Shown here in pieces: positions 1 to 7,473 of a DNA stretch of 64,000 nt. The notes beneath the pieces were generated by a model. It was not told where the DNA came from. It ran no database searches and worked only from the letters and a program-made list of their open reading frames with translations. This DNA comes from Candidatus Bathyarchaeota archaeon. Its GTDB lineage: Archaea; Thermoproteota; Bathyarchaeia; Bathyarchaeales; SOJC01. Every line of letters starts with the position of its first letter. The first letter of the stretch is position 1. The stretch spans positions 1 to 64,000 of the forward strand of contig JAOZHR010000010.1 of NCBI GenBank assembly GCA_026014805.1, given 5' to 3'. The position numbers and the translations under genes are program-made.

Positions 1-2
1 AC

Positions 3-1691
3 TGGAACCTACTGATCCGGGATGAGAAGGTTTCTGGAATTATCGATTTTGGTGATATAGTTTATTCACCTTTGATTAATGAATTAGCAATCGCCATTAC
101 CTATGCCATTTTGGGAAAATCTAAACCCACAGAATGGGCTTGTCATATGATAAAAGCATATAATGAAATATTGCCATTAGAAAAGAAAGAACTTGAACTA
201 CTCTATTACCTAATTGCAGCCCGTTTATGCACAAGTGTATGCAACTCGGCTTACAACAAGATTCAAAACCCTGATAACAAATACATCATCGTTAGTGAAA
301 GGCCTGCATGGGAAATGTTAGAGAAATGGATTTCCATCAGCCCTATTCAGGCGACAAACGAATTCAAAAGGTCAGCAGGTCTAAAGGCAAAGGTCTACCT
401 GGATACTGAAACAGACTTGAAAAGAAGATGGAGGTACATCAGCAAGTCGCTTTCGGTAAGCTATTCACAGCCTATTAAGATGGTGAAAGCTGCATTCCAA
501 TATATGTACGATGCCAGTGGCAAAACCTATCTTGATGCCCGAAACAACATACCTCATGTAGGTCACTGCCACCCCAAAGTGGTTCAAGCCGGTCAAAGGC
601 AGATGGCTTTACTGAACACAAATACCCGCTACCTATATGATCAACTGAATGATTATGCGGAACAGTTGCTCGCAAAATTTCCTGAGCCACTAAATAAGGT
701 GTTTTTCGTAAACTCTGGCAGTGCAGCAAGTGACCTTGCCATCCGTTTAGCCTACACACATACTCGTTACCAAAAGATTATGGCTGTTGAACATGGCTAT
801 CATGGTAACACAAAAATAGGTATTGACATTAGTCCTTACAAATTCGAAGGTAAAGGAGGTGAAGGCCCAGCCTCTTACATCCTCAAGGCGCCTATTCCTG
901 ACACTTATAGAGGACCATACAAGAACAATGACGGGGAAGCAGGAAAACTGTACGCACATGAGGCAATCAATCTTCTTAATAAGAGTGGCAAAGATGTTGC
1001 CGCATTTATCTGTGAACCGGTGATTGGTTGTGGCGGTCAAGTGCCACTACCCAAAGGCTATTTGAAGGGAGTTTACCGTGCCATCAGGGCACAGGGGGGT
1101 GTATGTATATCCGATGAGGTTCAAACAGGATTTGGACGCTTGGGAGAACACTTCTGGGGTTTTCAAATGCAAGGTGTCGTGCCAGACATTGTGGTTCTTG
1201 GCAAGCCTATGGGTAATGGTCATCCACTTGCTGCTGTGGTCTCGACCGATGATGTAGCACGATCTTTTGAAAATGGTATAGAATTCTTCAGTTCGTATGG
1301 TGGAAATCCAGTATCCTGTGCTATTGGCCTAGCTGTTCTTGAAGTAATCGAAGAGGAAGAATTGCAGAAAAATGCCTTGGAAACGGGTAGCTACCTGAAG
1401 CAGAAATTAAGTGCTCTCATAAAGAGTTATCCTGAAATAGGAGATATTAGAGGCTTCGGATTTTTCTTGGGCATTGAGTTTGTTAAGGATCGAGATACAT
1501 TGGAACCACACACGAAGTTAGCAGGATATGTGAAGAATCGATTTAGAGAAAATGAAATTTTGGTGGATACAGATGGTCCTCACGAAAACGTAATCAAGAT
1601 CAAACCACCCATGTGCTTCAACAAAAGGAATGCGCAACAGTTGATTGATGAATTAGAAAAAGTACTCGATACATATCCTAACAATAACTAA
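3..1691 (+). CDS. Kinase (APH-type) / class III aminotransferase fusion, 5' end outside window
   Basis: The reading frame is open to the left edge, so the gene is partial. The first visible residues carry the end of an aminoglycoside-phosphotransferase-like kinase fold: NLLI followed by SGIIDFGD, the Mg-binding aspartate motif of that family. From about base 400 a complete class III PLP aminotransferase follows, with [10 protein letters not shown], the cofactor-binding DEVQTGFGR near base 1114 and the PLP lysine in GKPMGNGHP near base 1204. Fusions of this order occur in the AGXT2L/ethanolamine-phosphate phospho-lyase branch, where the kinase would phosphorylate a small amino alcohol that the PLP domain then acts on. 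That substrate is inference. The TTG at 72 lies inside the kinase domain and is not the true start. Confidence 0.88.
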   Translation, partial: WNLLIRDEKVSGIIDFGDIVYSPLINELAIAITYAILGKSKPTEWACHMIKAYNEILPLEKKELELLYYLIAARLCTSVCNSAYNKIQNPDNKYIIVSERPAWEMLEKWISISPIQATNEFKRSAGLKAKVYLDTETDLKRRWRYISKSLSVSYSQPIKMVKAAFQYMYDASGKTYLDARNNIPHVGHCHPKVVQAGQRQMALLNTNTRYLYDQLNDYAEQLLAKFPEPLNKVFFVNSGSAASDLAIRLAYTHTRYQKIMAVEHGYHGNTKIGIDISPYKFEGKGGEGPASYILKAPIPDTYRGPYKNNDGEAGKLYAHEAINLLNKSGKDVAAFICEPVIGCGGQVPLPKGYLKGVYRAIRAQGGVCISDEVQTGFGRLGEHFWGFQMQGVVPDIVVLGKPMGNGHPLAAVVSTDDVARSFENGIEFFSSYGGNPVSCAIGLAVLEVIEEEELQKNALETGSYLKQKLSALIKSYPEIGDIRGFGFFLGIEFVKDRDTLEPHTKLAGYVKNRFRENEILVDTDGPHENVIKIKPPMCFNKRNAQQLIDELEKVLDTYPNNN

Positions 1692-2030
1692 AAGCGTTAA
1701 AACGACTTGTGTGCCTAGATTTACAAATTATGATTCGCGTGTGACATGCGTAAGTCCAGATTTATCTGGCGCGCGCATGACTTCGATTAGACATTGCTTC
1801 TAGTCTGTGTCCCAGCACACAATAAAATCGCATTTTTCCTCTGGATGCCCATGCCTCTCATAGTCTGAGCTTCTATACTCAAACTCCATCTTGACGAGGG
1901 GACCTCTCTCGCTTTTGTGATGCCTGCGTGTGCAAATCTTGTCTTTTTCACTCTGTGATTGCGAATCGAACTCTAGTCGGAATCTCTATAACCGCAACTG
2001 AGCATACAGCAAGTATATGCGCATTGACAA
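1692..2030. other. Gene-poor gap with a decayed protein tail
   Basis: The gap lies between the aminotransferase fusion and the glycyl radical enzyme. No intact gene is visible. It contains the minus-strand coding fragment listed separately. A short palindrome-like stretch (CCAGATTTATCTGG) sits near 1757-1770. Confidence 0.5.
1800..1985 (-). pseudogene. C-terminal fragment of a conserved archaeal protein
   Basis: Read on the minus strand this gives about 61 in-frame residues ending at a TAG at 1800-1802. The segment EFEYRSS, then HGH, then KCDFIVCW, has the look of a conserved protein C-terminus. I recall similar EFEYRS...HGH...KCD.IVCW tails in archaeal proteins but cannot name a function. 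An in-frame TAG lies just upstream and there is no plausible start or N-terminal domain, so this appears to be a remnant of a deleted gene. Confidence 0.5.
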
Positions 2031-4409
2031 GTGAAGGCTGTGGTGACGAACAATAGAATCGAGAAGCTTTGGAAGCAGAGTGTAGATACTGTCCCTTTCA
2101 TAGACCCTGAGAGGGCTGTACTTATTACAGATTTCTACCGAAGCGAATTTGCTAAGGGCCTGTCTGGGCCAGTTCTCCGAGCCCTAGCCTACAAACGTGT
2201 TTTGGAACACAAGACCTTGTACATAGAAGAGGGAGAGCTGCTAGTGGGAGAGAAGGGCAGAAGTCCAAGAGCTGTCCCCACATACCCCGAGTTGTGTTGC
2301 CATTCTCTTCAGGATCTGGATATACTTGAGTCACGCTCCGTGACACCTTATCGTGTTAGTAGGAAGACTAGAAAGATCTATGAGGAATATGTAATTCCCT
2401 TCTGGAATGGCAGGGATCTGAGAAGCAGGGTATTTCGCTCTGTGCCCGAGGAGTGGAAGAGGGCTTTCAGAGCGGGCGTTTTCACTGAGTTCATGGAGCA
2501 GAGATCACCCGGACATGCAATAATGGATGACAAGATATATCGCCTGGGATTGACCGATTTCAAGAGGCTGATAGAGGAACGCCGGAAAAGGCTGGATTTT
2601 GTGAATGACCCTAGTTCCTACGATAAGGAACAAGAGCTGCAGGCCATGGAGATATGCTGTGACGCAGTCGTCAGCTTCGCATCCAGACATGCTCAACTGG
2701 CAAAGGCGATGGCGAGAAAAGAGAGAAACCCCAAGAGGAGAAGAGAACTCAAAAAAATCACTGAAGTGTGCAGCAGGGTTCCGGCGTATGCTCCCCGAAC
2801 CTTTTGGGAAGCACTACAGATGTACTGGTTTGTCCATCTCGGTGTCACCTTGGAGGTTAACACTTGGGATTCCTTCAATCCAGGAAGACTGGATCTCAAC
2901 CTGTACCCCTTCTACAGAAGGGACATAGAAGAAGGTCGACTGACCAGAGATGAGGCAAAAGAGCTGCTGAAGTGCTTCTGGATCAAGTTCTCCAACCAAC
3001 CAGCCCCGCCGAAAGTAGATGTGACAATGGAGCAGAGTGCAACATACCAGGACTTCGCCACCCCCAACCTAGGAGGAGTTGACAAGTATGGGAACGATGC
3101 AGTTAACGAGCTCTCTTATCTAGTCCTTGAGGTTGAAGACGAACTTCGAGTCATGCAACCAAACACCTGCGTTCAAATAAGCAGCAGAAACCCGGATAGG
3201 TTTCTGGAGAAGGCTCTCAAGATAATCAGAACAGGGCACCCTAAACCTTCGATATTCAACACAGACATAATAACACAAGAGCAACTCCGCCAGGGCAAAA
3301 CCATAGAGGAAGCCAGACTGGGCGGCCCAAGCGGCTGCGTGACCATAAGCGCTTTCGGAAAGGAAACCACGGTGCTAACGGGCTACCTGAATTGGGTGAA
3401 AATCCTTGAGATTACACTGAACAATGGGGTGGATCCGCGAACAAAGGAAAGAATCGGCATTGAAACAGGGAACCCTGCAGGTTTCCAGTCCTTCGATGAA
3501 GTCATTGAAGCCTACAAGAAACAACTGAAGCACATTGTGGACCTCAAGATAGCGGGTAATAACATAATCGAAAGAATCTTCGCAAAACACATGCCTGTGC
3601 CCTTCCAATCCGTGCTCATCGACAACTGCATCGAGACCGGCAAGGACTACAATGACGGCGGCGCAAAATACAACACGAGTTACATACAGGGAACAGGACT
3701 GGGCACCCTCACTGACTGTCTCACGGCAATCAAATATCATGCTTTTGACCGAAAAGACATTGATTTCAAAAAGCTCCTGAAAGCATGTAGAGACAACTTC
3801 AAAGGCAGATACGAGATAATCCGTCAGATTCTTCTCAACAAGACCCCGAAGTATGGCAACGACGACGACTATGCAGATAGTATCGCAAGGGAACTCGTTG
3901 AAATCTACTTTGAAGCGGTGGATGGCAGGCCCAACACAAGAGGAGGAAAGTACAGGATAAACTTGCTCCCGACAACGGTCCACATCTATTTCGGGAAACT
4001 GTGTGGTGCCACTCCCGACGGCAGAAAGGCTGAACAGCCCATATCAGAGGGTGTTTCGCCGACTCAAGGGGCAGACAGGGAAGGACCAACAGCAGTCATG
4101 AAATCAGTGACTAAATGGGACCATACGAAAACAGGGGGCACTCTCCTAAACATGAAATTCTCACCGCAGGTACTAAAAACCGAGGAAGACCTTCAGAAGA
4201 TCGTGTGCCTCATCCGAACATTCTTCAGGCTTGGTGGGCACCACGTTCAGTTCAACATAGTTGACAAGGAAACGCTCCGCGACGCCCAACGCGACCCTGA
4301 AAGCTACAGAAATCTTCTTGTGCGTGTGGCCGGCTACAGCGACTTTTTCGTAGGCCTACACAAGGAACTTCAAGATGAAATCATATCAAGAACAGAACAC
4401 AGACTATAG
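2031..4409 (+). CDS. Glycyl radical enzyme (PFL-like), substrate unknown
   Basis: At 792 residues it has both signature sites of the pyruvate-formate-lyase superfamily. The thiyl cysteine is in GPSGCVT (Cys436) and the glycyl radical site is in RVAGYSDFF (Gly768, 25 residues from the C-terminus). The N-terminal half matches the PFL domain of the dehydratase, decarboxylase and X-succinate synthase types. Choline lyase, glycerol dehydratase and HypD have Cys-Val-Glu (GCVE), where the Glu is the general base; here it is Cys-Val-Thr, which argues against a simple dehydratase or C-N lyase. Its activase follows 75 bases downstream on the same strand. GTG is the first start after an in-frame TGA at 2025. 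The enzyme would be oxygen-sensitive and cytoplasmic. Confidence 0.9.
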   Translation: MKAVVTNNRIEKLWKQSVDTVPFIDPERAVLITDFYRSEFAKGLSGPVLRALAYKRVLEHKTLYIEEGELLVGEKGRSPRAVPTYPELCCHSLQDLDILESRSVTPYRVSRKTRKIYEEYVIPFWNGRDLRSRVFRSVPEEWKRAFRAGVFTEFMEQRSPGHAIMDDKIYRLGLTDFKRLIEERRKRLDFVNDPSSYDKEQELQAMEICCDAVVSFASRHAQLAKAMARKERNPKRRRELKKITEVCSRVPAYAPRTFWEALQMYWFVHLGVTLEVNTWDSFNPGRLDLNLYPFYRRDIEEGRLTRDEAKELLKCFWIKFSNQPAPPKVDVTMEQSATYQDFATPNLGGVDKYGNDAVNELSYLVLEVEDELRVMQPNTCVQISSRNPDRFLEKALKIIRTGHPKPSIFNTDIITQEQLRQGKTIEEARLGGPSGCVTISAFGKETTVLTGYLNWVKILEITLNNGVDPRTKERIGIETGNPAGFQSFDEVIEAYKKQLKHIVDLKIAGNNIIERIFAKHMPVPFQSVLIDNCIETGKDYNDGGAKYNTSYIQGTGLGTLTDCLTAIKYHAFDRKDIDFKKLLKACRDNFKGRYEIIRQILLNKTPKYGNDDDYADSIARELVEIYFEAVDGRPNTRGGKYRINLLPTTVHIYFGKLCGATPDGRKAEQPISEGVSPTQGADREGPTAVMKSVTKWDHTKTGGTLLNMKFSPQVLKTEEDLQKIVCLIRTFFRLGGHHVQFNIVDKETLRDAQRDPESYRNLLVRVAGYSDFFVGLHKELQDEIISRTEHRL

Positions 4410-4484
4410 AAGAAACAAGGTGGTCTAAGGTTTGAGCATAAGCTTCCCGTAAAACGTAGCTCCACAAACTATGAAGCAGGGTGA

Positions 4485-5387
4485 ATGGATATGGCTGAAG
4501 GACTAATCTTCGACATCAAAAGATATGCCATACACGATGGCCCCGGCATACGCACAACAGTGTTCTTCAAAGGGTGCCCTCTCTCCTGTTGGTGGTGCCA
4601 TAACCCCGAGGGACAATCCTTCAGCCCGGAACTCATGGTTTGGCCAGACAGATGCTTAAAATGTCGGACATGCATATCAGCTTGCCCCAATTCAGCGATC
4701 TCCATTTCGAATAGCTCAATTGTCATTGAACGTGGAAAATGCGAAGTCTGCGGCGTTTGCGCTGCGAAATGCTCTGCAAATGCAAGGGAGATCGTGGGGA
4801 AAACAGTGTCAGCAGAAGAGGTGATGGCGGAAGTTGAGAAGGACCGCGCATTCTACGGAGAATCTGGTGGCTTGACCGCGTCTGGCGGTGAACCACTCGC
4901 TCAACCTGTCTTTCTGCACGTCCTCTTGAACAGATGTAAGGAAACAGGCATCCACACGACAGTGTACACAAGTGGCTACATGGAGAGGAAAACCTTGGCC
5001 AAGATTAGCAGTAAGGTAGATCTGTTCCTCTACGACCTGAAAATGATGGACCCCAAAAAACACAAACTGCATACAGGGGTCTCCAACAAGCCAATTATCG
5101 AGAACCTGAAAATGCTAGACAAGCTTGGCAAGCAGATAATCATTCGCTTTCCACTAATCCCCAGCGTCAATAGCACCAAAGCCAACATAAGCACTATGTG
5201 CGAGCTAGTCTCCGGATTGAGAAATATCAGAAGGATCAGCGTCCTTCCGTACCATAAACTTGGAGTTGACAAAGCCAAGAGACTAGGTAAAGAGGTAAGG
5301 ATTTTTGCAAAACCATCGGATAGAATGCTGGATCAAAGCCTGAGACTAATCAAGAGTTATGGCTTCGTCGTCAACGTAGGAGGATAA
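4485..5387 (+). CDS. Glycyl-radical enzyme activating enzyme (radical SAM)
   Basis: This 300-residue radical SAM protein installs the glycyl radical on the enzyme encoded just upstream. The SAM-cluster motif CPLSCWWC follows the leader IHDGPGIRTTVFFKG, typical of PFL-activase-like enzymes. An inserted bacterial-ferredoxin-type segment with two CxxCxxCxxxCP-like clusters (CLKCRTCISACP and CEVCGVCAAKCS, residues about 50-95) is the hallmark of activases for non-PFL glycyl radical enzymes. The SAM-binding ASGGEPL motif is present near residue 129. AGGGTGA at 4478-4484 abuts ATG 4485; ATG 4491 has better spacing and may be the real start. It is probably co-transcribed with the enzyme. Confidence 0.92.
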   Translation: MDMAEGLIFDIKRYAIHDGPGIRTTVFFKGCPLSCWWCHNPEGQSFSPELMVWPDRCLKCRTCISACPNSAISISNSSIVIERGKCEVCGVCAAKCSANAREIVGKTVSAEEVMAEVEKDRAFYGESGGLTASGGEPLAQPVFLHVLLNRCKETGIHTTVYTSGYMERKTLAKISSKVDLFLYDLKMMDPKKHKLHTGVSNKPIIENLKMLDKLGKQIIIRFPLIPSVNSTKANISTMCELVSGLRNIRRISVLPYHKLGVDKAKRLGKEVRIFAKPSDRMLDQSLRLIKSYGFVVNVGG

Positions 5388-5390
5388 ATA

Positions 5391-5411
5391 CGCATGCACA
5401 ACACGCATGCG
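5391..5411 (+). terminator. Hairpin after the activase gene
   Basis: A perfect 7-bp inverted repeat, CGCATGC and GCATGCG, with a 7-base loop starts 3 bases after the activase stop. It is followed by an A-run rather than a T-run, so termination is possible but not certain. Confidence 0.35.
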
Positions 5412-5435
5412 AAAAAACAGTGAGGATTCATTGAA

Positions 5436-5462
5436 GAGTGGGGGGGGGGGATTTGAACCCAC
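5436..5462 (-). other. tRNA 3'-end-like remnant (T-arm motif) with G-run
   Basis: On the minus strand the sequence GGGTTCAAATCCC is the T-loop consensus of a tRNA, followed by a C-rich run that could be an acceptor strand. No D-arm, anticodon arm or matching 5' acceptor can be built upstream; that side is a (CA)n-type repeat. It looks like a tRNA tail left by an integration or deletion event. Confidence 0.4.
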
Positions 5463-5484
5463 CCCACACACACCCACACACACC
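5461..5484. repeat. (CA)n-like simple repeat
   Basis: A short low-complexity tract of CACACA/CCCACACA units lies directly beside the tRNA-like remnant. Similar CA tracts occur near 22838-22850 and 62770-62781. Confidence 0.6.
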
Positions 5485-5682
5485 GCTTGCTCTTCACATT
5501 CTAGCAATCATAGCGCTGGCAAAGCAGAGAATAGAAACACATTCTTATTGTGAAGACATTCCCTGTAAACACTCCTTCTAAAGTTTGTTCCTTAGATACT
5601 CAGAGCATATGCACATAAAGTGATAACTTCAAATCGCAAATAAACGAGTATACAACTCCTATAAACTCGTGAGGTAGTTATC

Positions 5683-6336
5683 ATGGCAAACCAAAGGCAG
5701 ACCAATAACCCTTACAACTTATGTAGTTGGCGACCGATTTCCGAGTGCAAGAATTGTACCATCACTGACTGCTTGAAATGTCGCTATAACCTAGGAGATC
5801 TACTTCATTTTGTGGGTCTATCTCTTTCTTTTGTGTTCCCGGCTCTTATTGGAATAATATTAGGTGGATATGGCTTGTATCTTTTAGGTTGGTTGGCGTT
5901 AGCAATAGTCTTTTTCGGCTTCTGGGAGATACGTATCCTTTGTAGTCATTGCCCTTATTATGCTGAAAAAAGCGTCATCCTACATTGCATCGCCAATTAT
6001 GGCTGCCCTAAGTTTTGGAAATACCACCCTGAACCGATTAGCAATTCAGAGAAAATTCAGCTTTTAATTGGTTTTATCGTAATTTGCGGTTATCCTTTTC
6101 CATTATTGGTTCTCGGTGAACAATTCATTTTACTGAGTCTCACCGTATGGGGTTTAATTATGTTTTTTTGGACTTTACAAAAGTACACATGTTCTAAATG
6201 TGTCAATTTTTCTTGTCTTTTGAACCGAGTACCCAAGGAGGTTGTTGATGAGTATCTCAAGCGCAATCCCGTGATGAGGAAGGCATGGGAAGAAATTGGT
6301 TGGGAGTTAGATGTAGAATACGAGTCTGCCCTATAG
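5683..6336 (+). CDS. Cysteine-rich four-helix membrane protein, unknown function
   Basis: At 217 residues it begins with a Cys-rich segment (CSWRPISECKNC, then DCLKC), followed by about four hydrophobic segments arranged as two pairs. Between the pairs lies a second Cys-rich stretch (LCSHCPYY, then YGCPK), and after the last helix a CSKCVNFSC motif. The regular CxxC pairs flanking membrane helices suggest a metal or Fe-S site, or a thiol redox role, at the membrane face. I do not recognise a named family. A GTGAGG sequence lies 10-15 bases before the ATG. The gene converges on the membrane-protein gene to the right. Confidence 0.75.
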   Translation: MANQRQTNNPYNLCSWRPISECKNCTITDCLKCRYNLGDLLHFVGLSLSFVFPALIGIILGGYGLYLLGWLALAIVFFGFWEIRILCSHCPYYAEKSVILHCIANYGCPKFWKYHPEPISNSEKIQLLIGFIVICGYPFPLLVLGEQFILLSLTVWGLIMFFWTLQKYTCSKCVNFSCLLNRVPKEVVDEYLKRNPVMRKAWEEIGWELDVEYESAL

Positions 6337-6390
6337 GTAGATTTAATTCCTCCCTACTGTGGAGATATCTCCCGCGATTCCCCTCTTTTT

Positions 6391-7173
6391 CTATCTTGTC
6401 CTCTCCTCTTGTGAGGAAAAGTTCTTCTTCACTAGGATTGGGATCAGCAAGCCGTATGCTGAGATGAATATCAGTGGTGTGTGAAGGACCAGGTTCCACA
6501 GGGTGTATCCAGGCATCATGAAGAACGACATGGCGTTAAATAGACCGATTAACAACCCAACGAAACTTGTGACTCTAAGTAGAAAGATGTTGACCCTTGG
6601 ATAAATCAATGTCAAAACGGCTACGATGAGTGGTGTTGTGGGACAGTACATCACTCCAAAAGAAGATGTGAGCAGCAGCAAGGGATTGAAGTCTGGGCTC
6701 AGCTCAGCGTTTATCGGAGACCAAAAAGCCAGAAAGACAAAAGGTAACACCCAGTATCTCCAAGCAGGTAACTTTTGAAAAACATACTCGTTGAGAGGTT
6801 TACAGGCTTCCCACATCCAGAACAGACCAACGATTAGAATGGAAACCAAGTTGCCAGTTAATACGACAAATCCGTAGTTCTCAGTTACAGCGATATGGTT
6901 GCCAAAAGCGAAGAACAGAAACAGAATTCCGAAGAATGCGTCAGCGATTCTGCCAACTCTTGATCCATATCGATACAAGGCAACAAGAAGTACAACGGTG
7001 ATAACATGAATTGTTGGGCTGAGCCACAAGTACGCTGTGGAAGTTTGCTTGAAGACATCTCTAATCACTAGTGTGCTCTCTTCTTGAGTGAAAGGCACAG
7101 CAGCAAGAGTTGGAAGAAATGTGCACAATAGGAGCACTATTAGAACTAGCAAAGTCTTTCTGCTTTCTTTCAT
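6391..7173 (-). CDS. Polytopic membrane protein with signal-like N-terminus
   Basis: At 260 residues it starts with a Lys/Arg-rich N-terminus and a hydrophobic run ending in an Ala-rich stretch that could be a cleavable signal or the first helix. Six to seven further hydrophobic segments follow, and the tail is charged (KKNFSSQEERTR). No catalytic motif or known family is apparent. Its 3' end converges on the Cys-rich membrane protein from the opposite strand. Confidence 0.7.
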   Translation of the reverse strand: MKESRKTLLVLIVLLLCTFLPTLAAVPFTQEESTLVIRDVFKQTSTAYLWLSPTIHVITVVLLVALYRYGSRVGRIADAFFGILFLFFAFGNHIAVTENYGFVVLTGNLVSILIVGLFWMWEACKPLNEYVFQKLPAWRYWVLPFVFLAFWSPINAELSPDFNPLLLLTSSFGVMYCPTTPLIVAVLTLIYPRVNIFLLRVTSFVGLLIGLFNAMSFFMMPGYTLWNLVLHTPLIFISAYGLLIPILVKKNFSSQEERTR

Positions 7174-7240
7174 AAGCCCATCTAGACAACCATAACTACT
7201 TTAGGTTTGCTCACTTTTTCCATATGTTAGAAAACCCCTC

Positions 7241-7465
7241 TACCAAATAGCCAACTACCTCTTCGCCATCAGCAAAATAGATGACAAAGAGCTTACAGCC
7301 CTAGAGGAAATAAACAAAAAAAGAAGGAAGTTCGTACATCGAAAAGAAGATGAAGAATTCCTACGCGGCGCTGAAGCTAAAGAAAAGTACGAAGCTCTTG
7401 CGAAGGAGACAATAAGGATTCTAAAAGAGAAACTCAAGGTTGTAAGGCTACGCATAAGTAAATGA
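7241..7465 (+). pseudogene. C-terminal fragment, possible HEPN-like protein
   Basis: A continuous frame of 74 codons ends at TGA 7463. It reads as a well-formed amphipathic helical protein (ISKIDDKELTALEEIN, then RRKFVHRKED) with the R...H character of the RxxxxH motif of HEPN-type proteins. The frame extends left only to a TAG near 7200 and contains no ATG, GTG or TTG start, so the N-terminus is missing. I read it as a truncated gene. The HEPN resemblance is tentative. Confidence 0.45.
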
Positions 7466-7473
7466 AGCATCAA

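Noticed and set aside
3375-3983. Long minus-strand frame (202 codons) within the glycyl radical enzyme
   Set aside because: It is antisense to a clearly conserved coding region, has no recognisable protein character and reflects the codon pattern of the sense gene.
5461-5484. CA-rich tract considered as part of a CRISPR or repeat array
   Set aside because: Units are dinucleotide-like without spacers of constant length; no CRISPR array was seen anywhere in the window.
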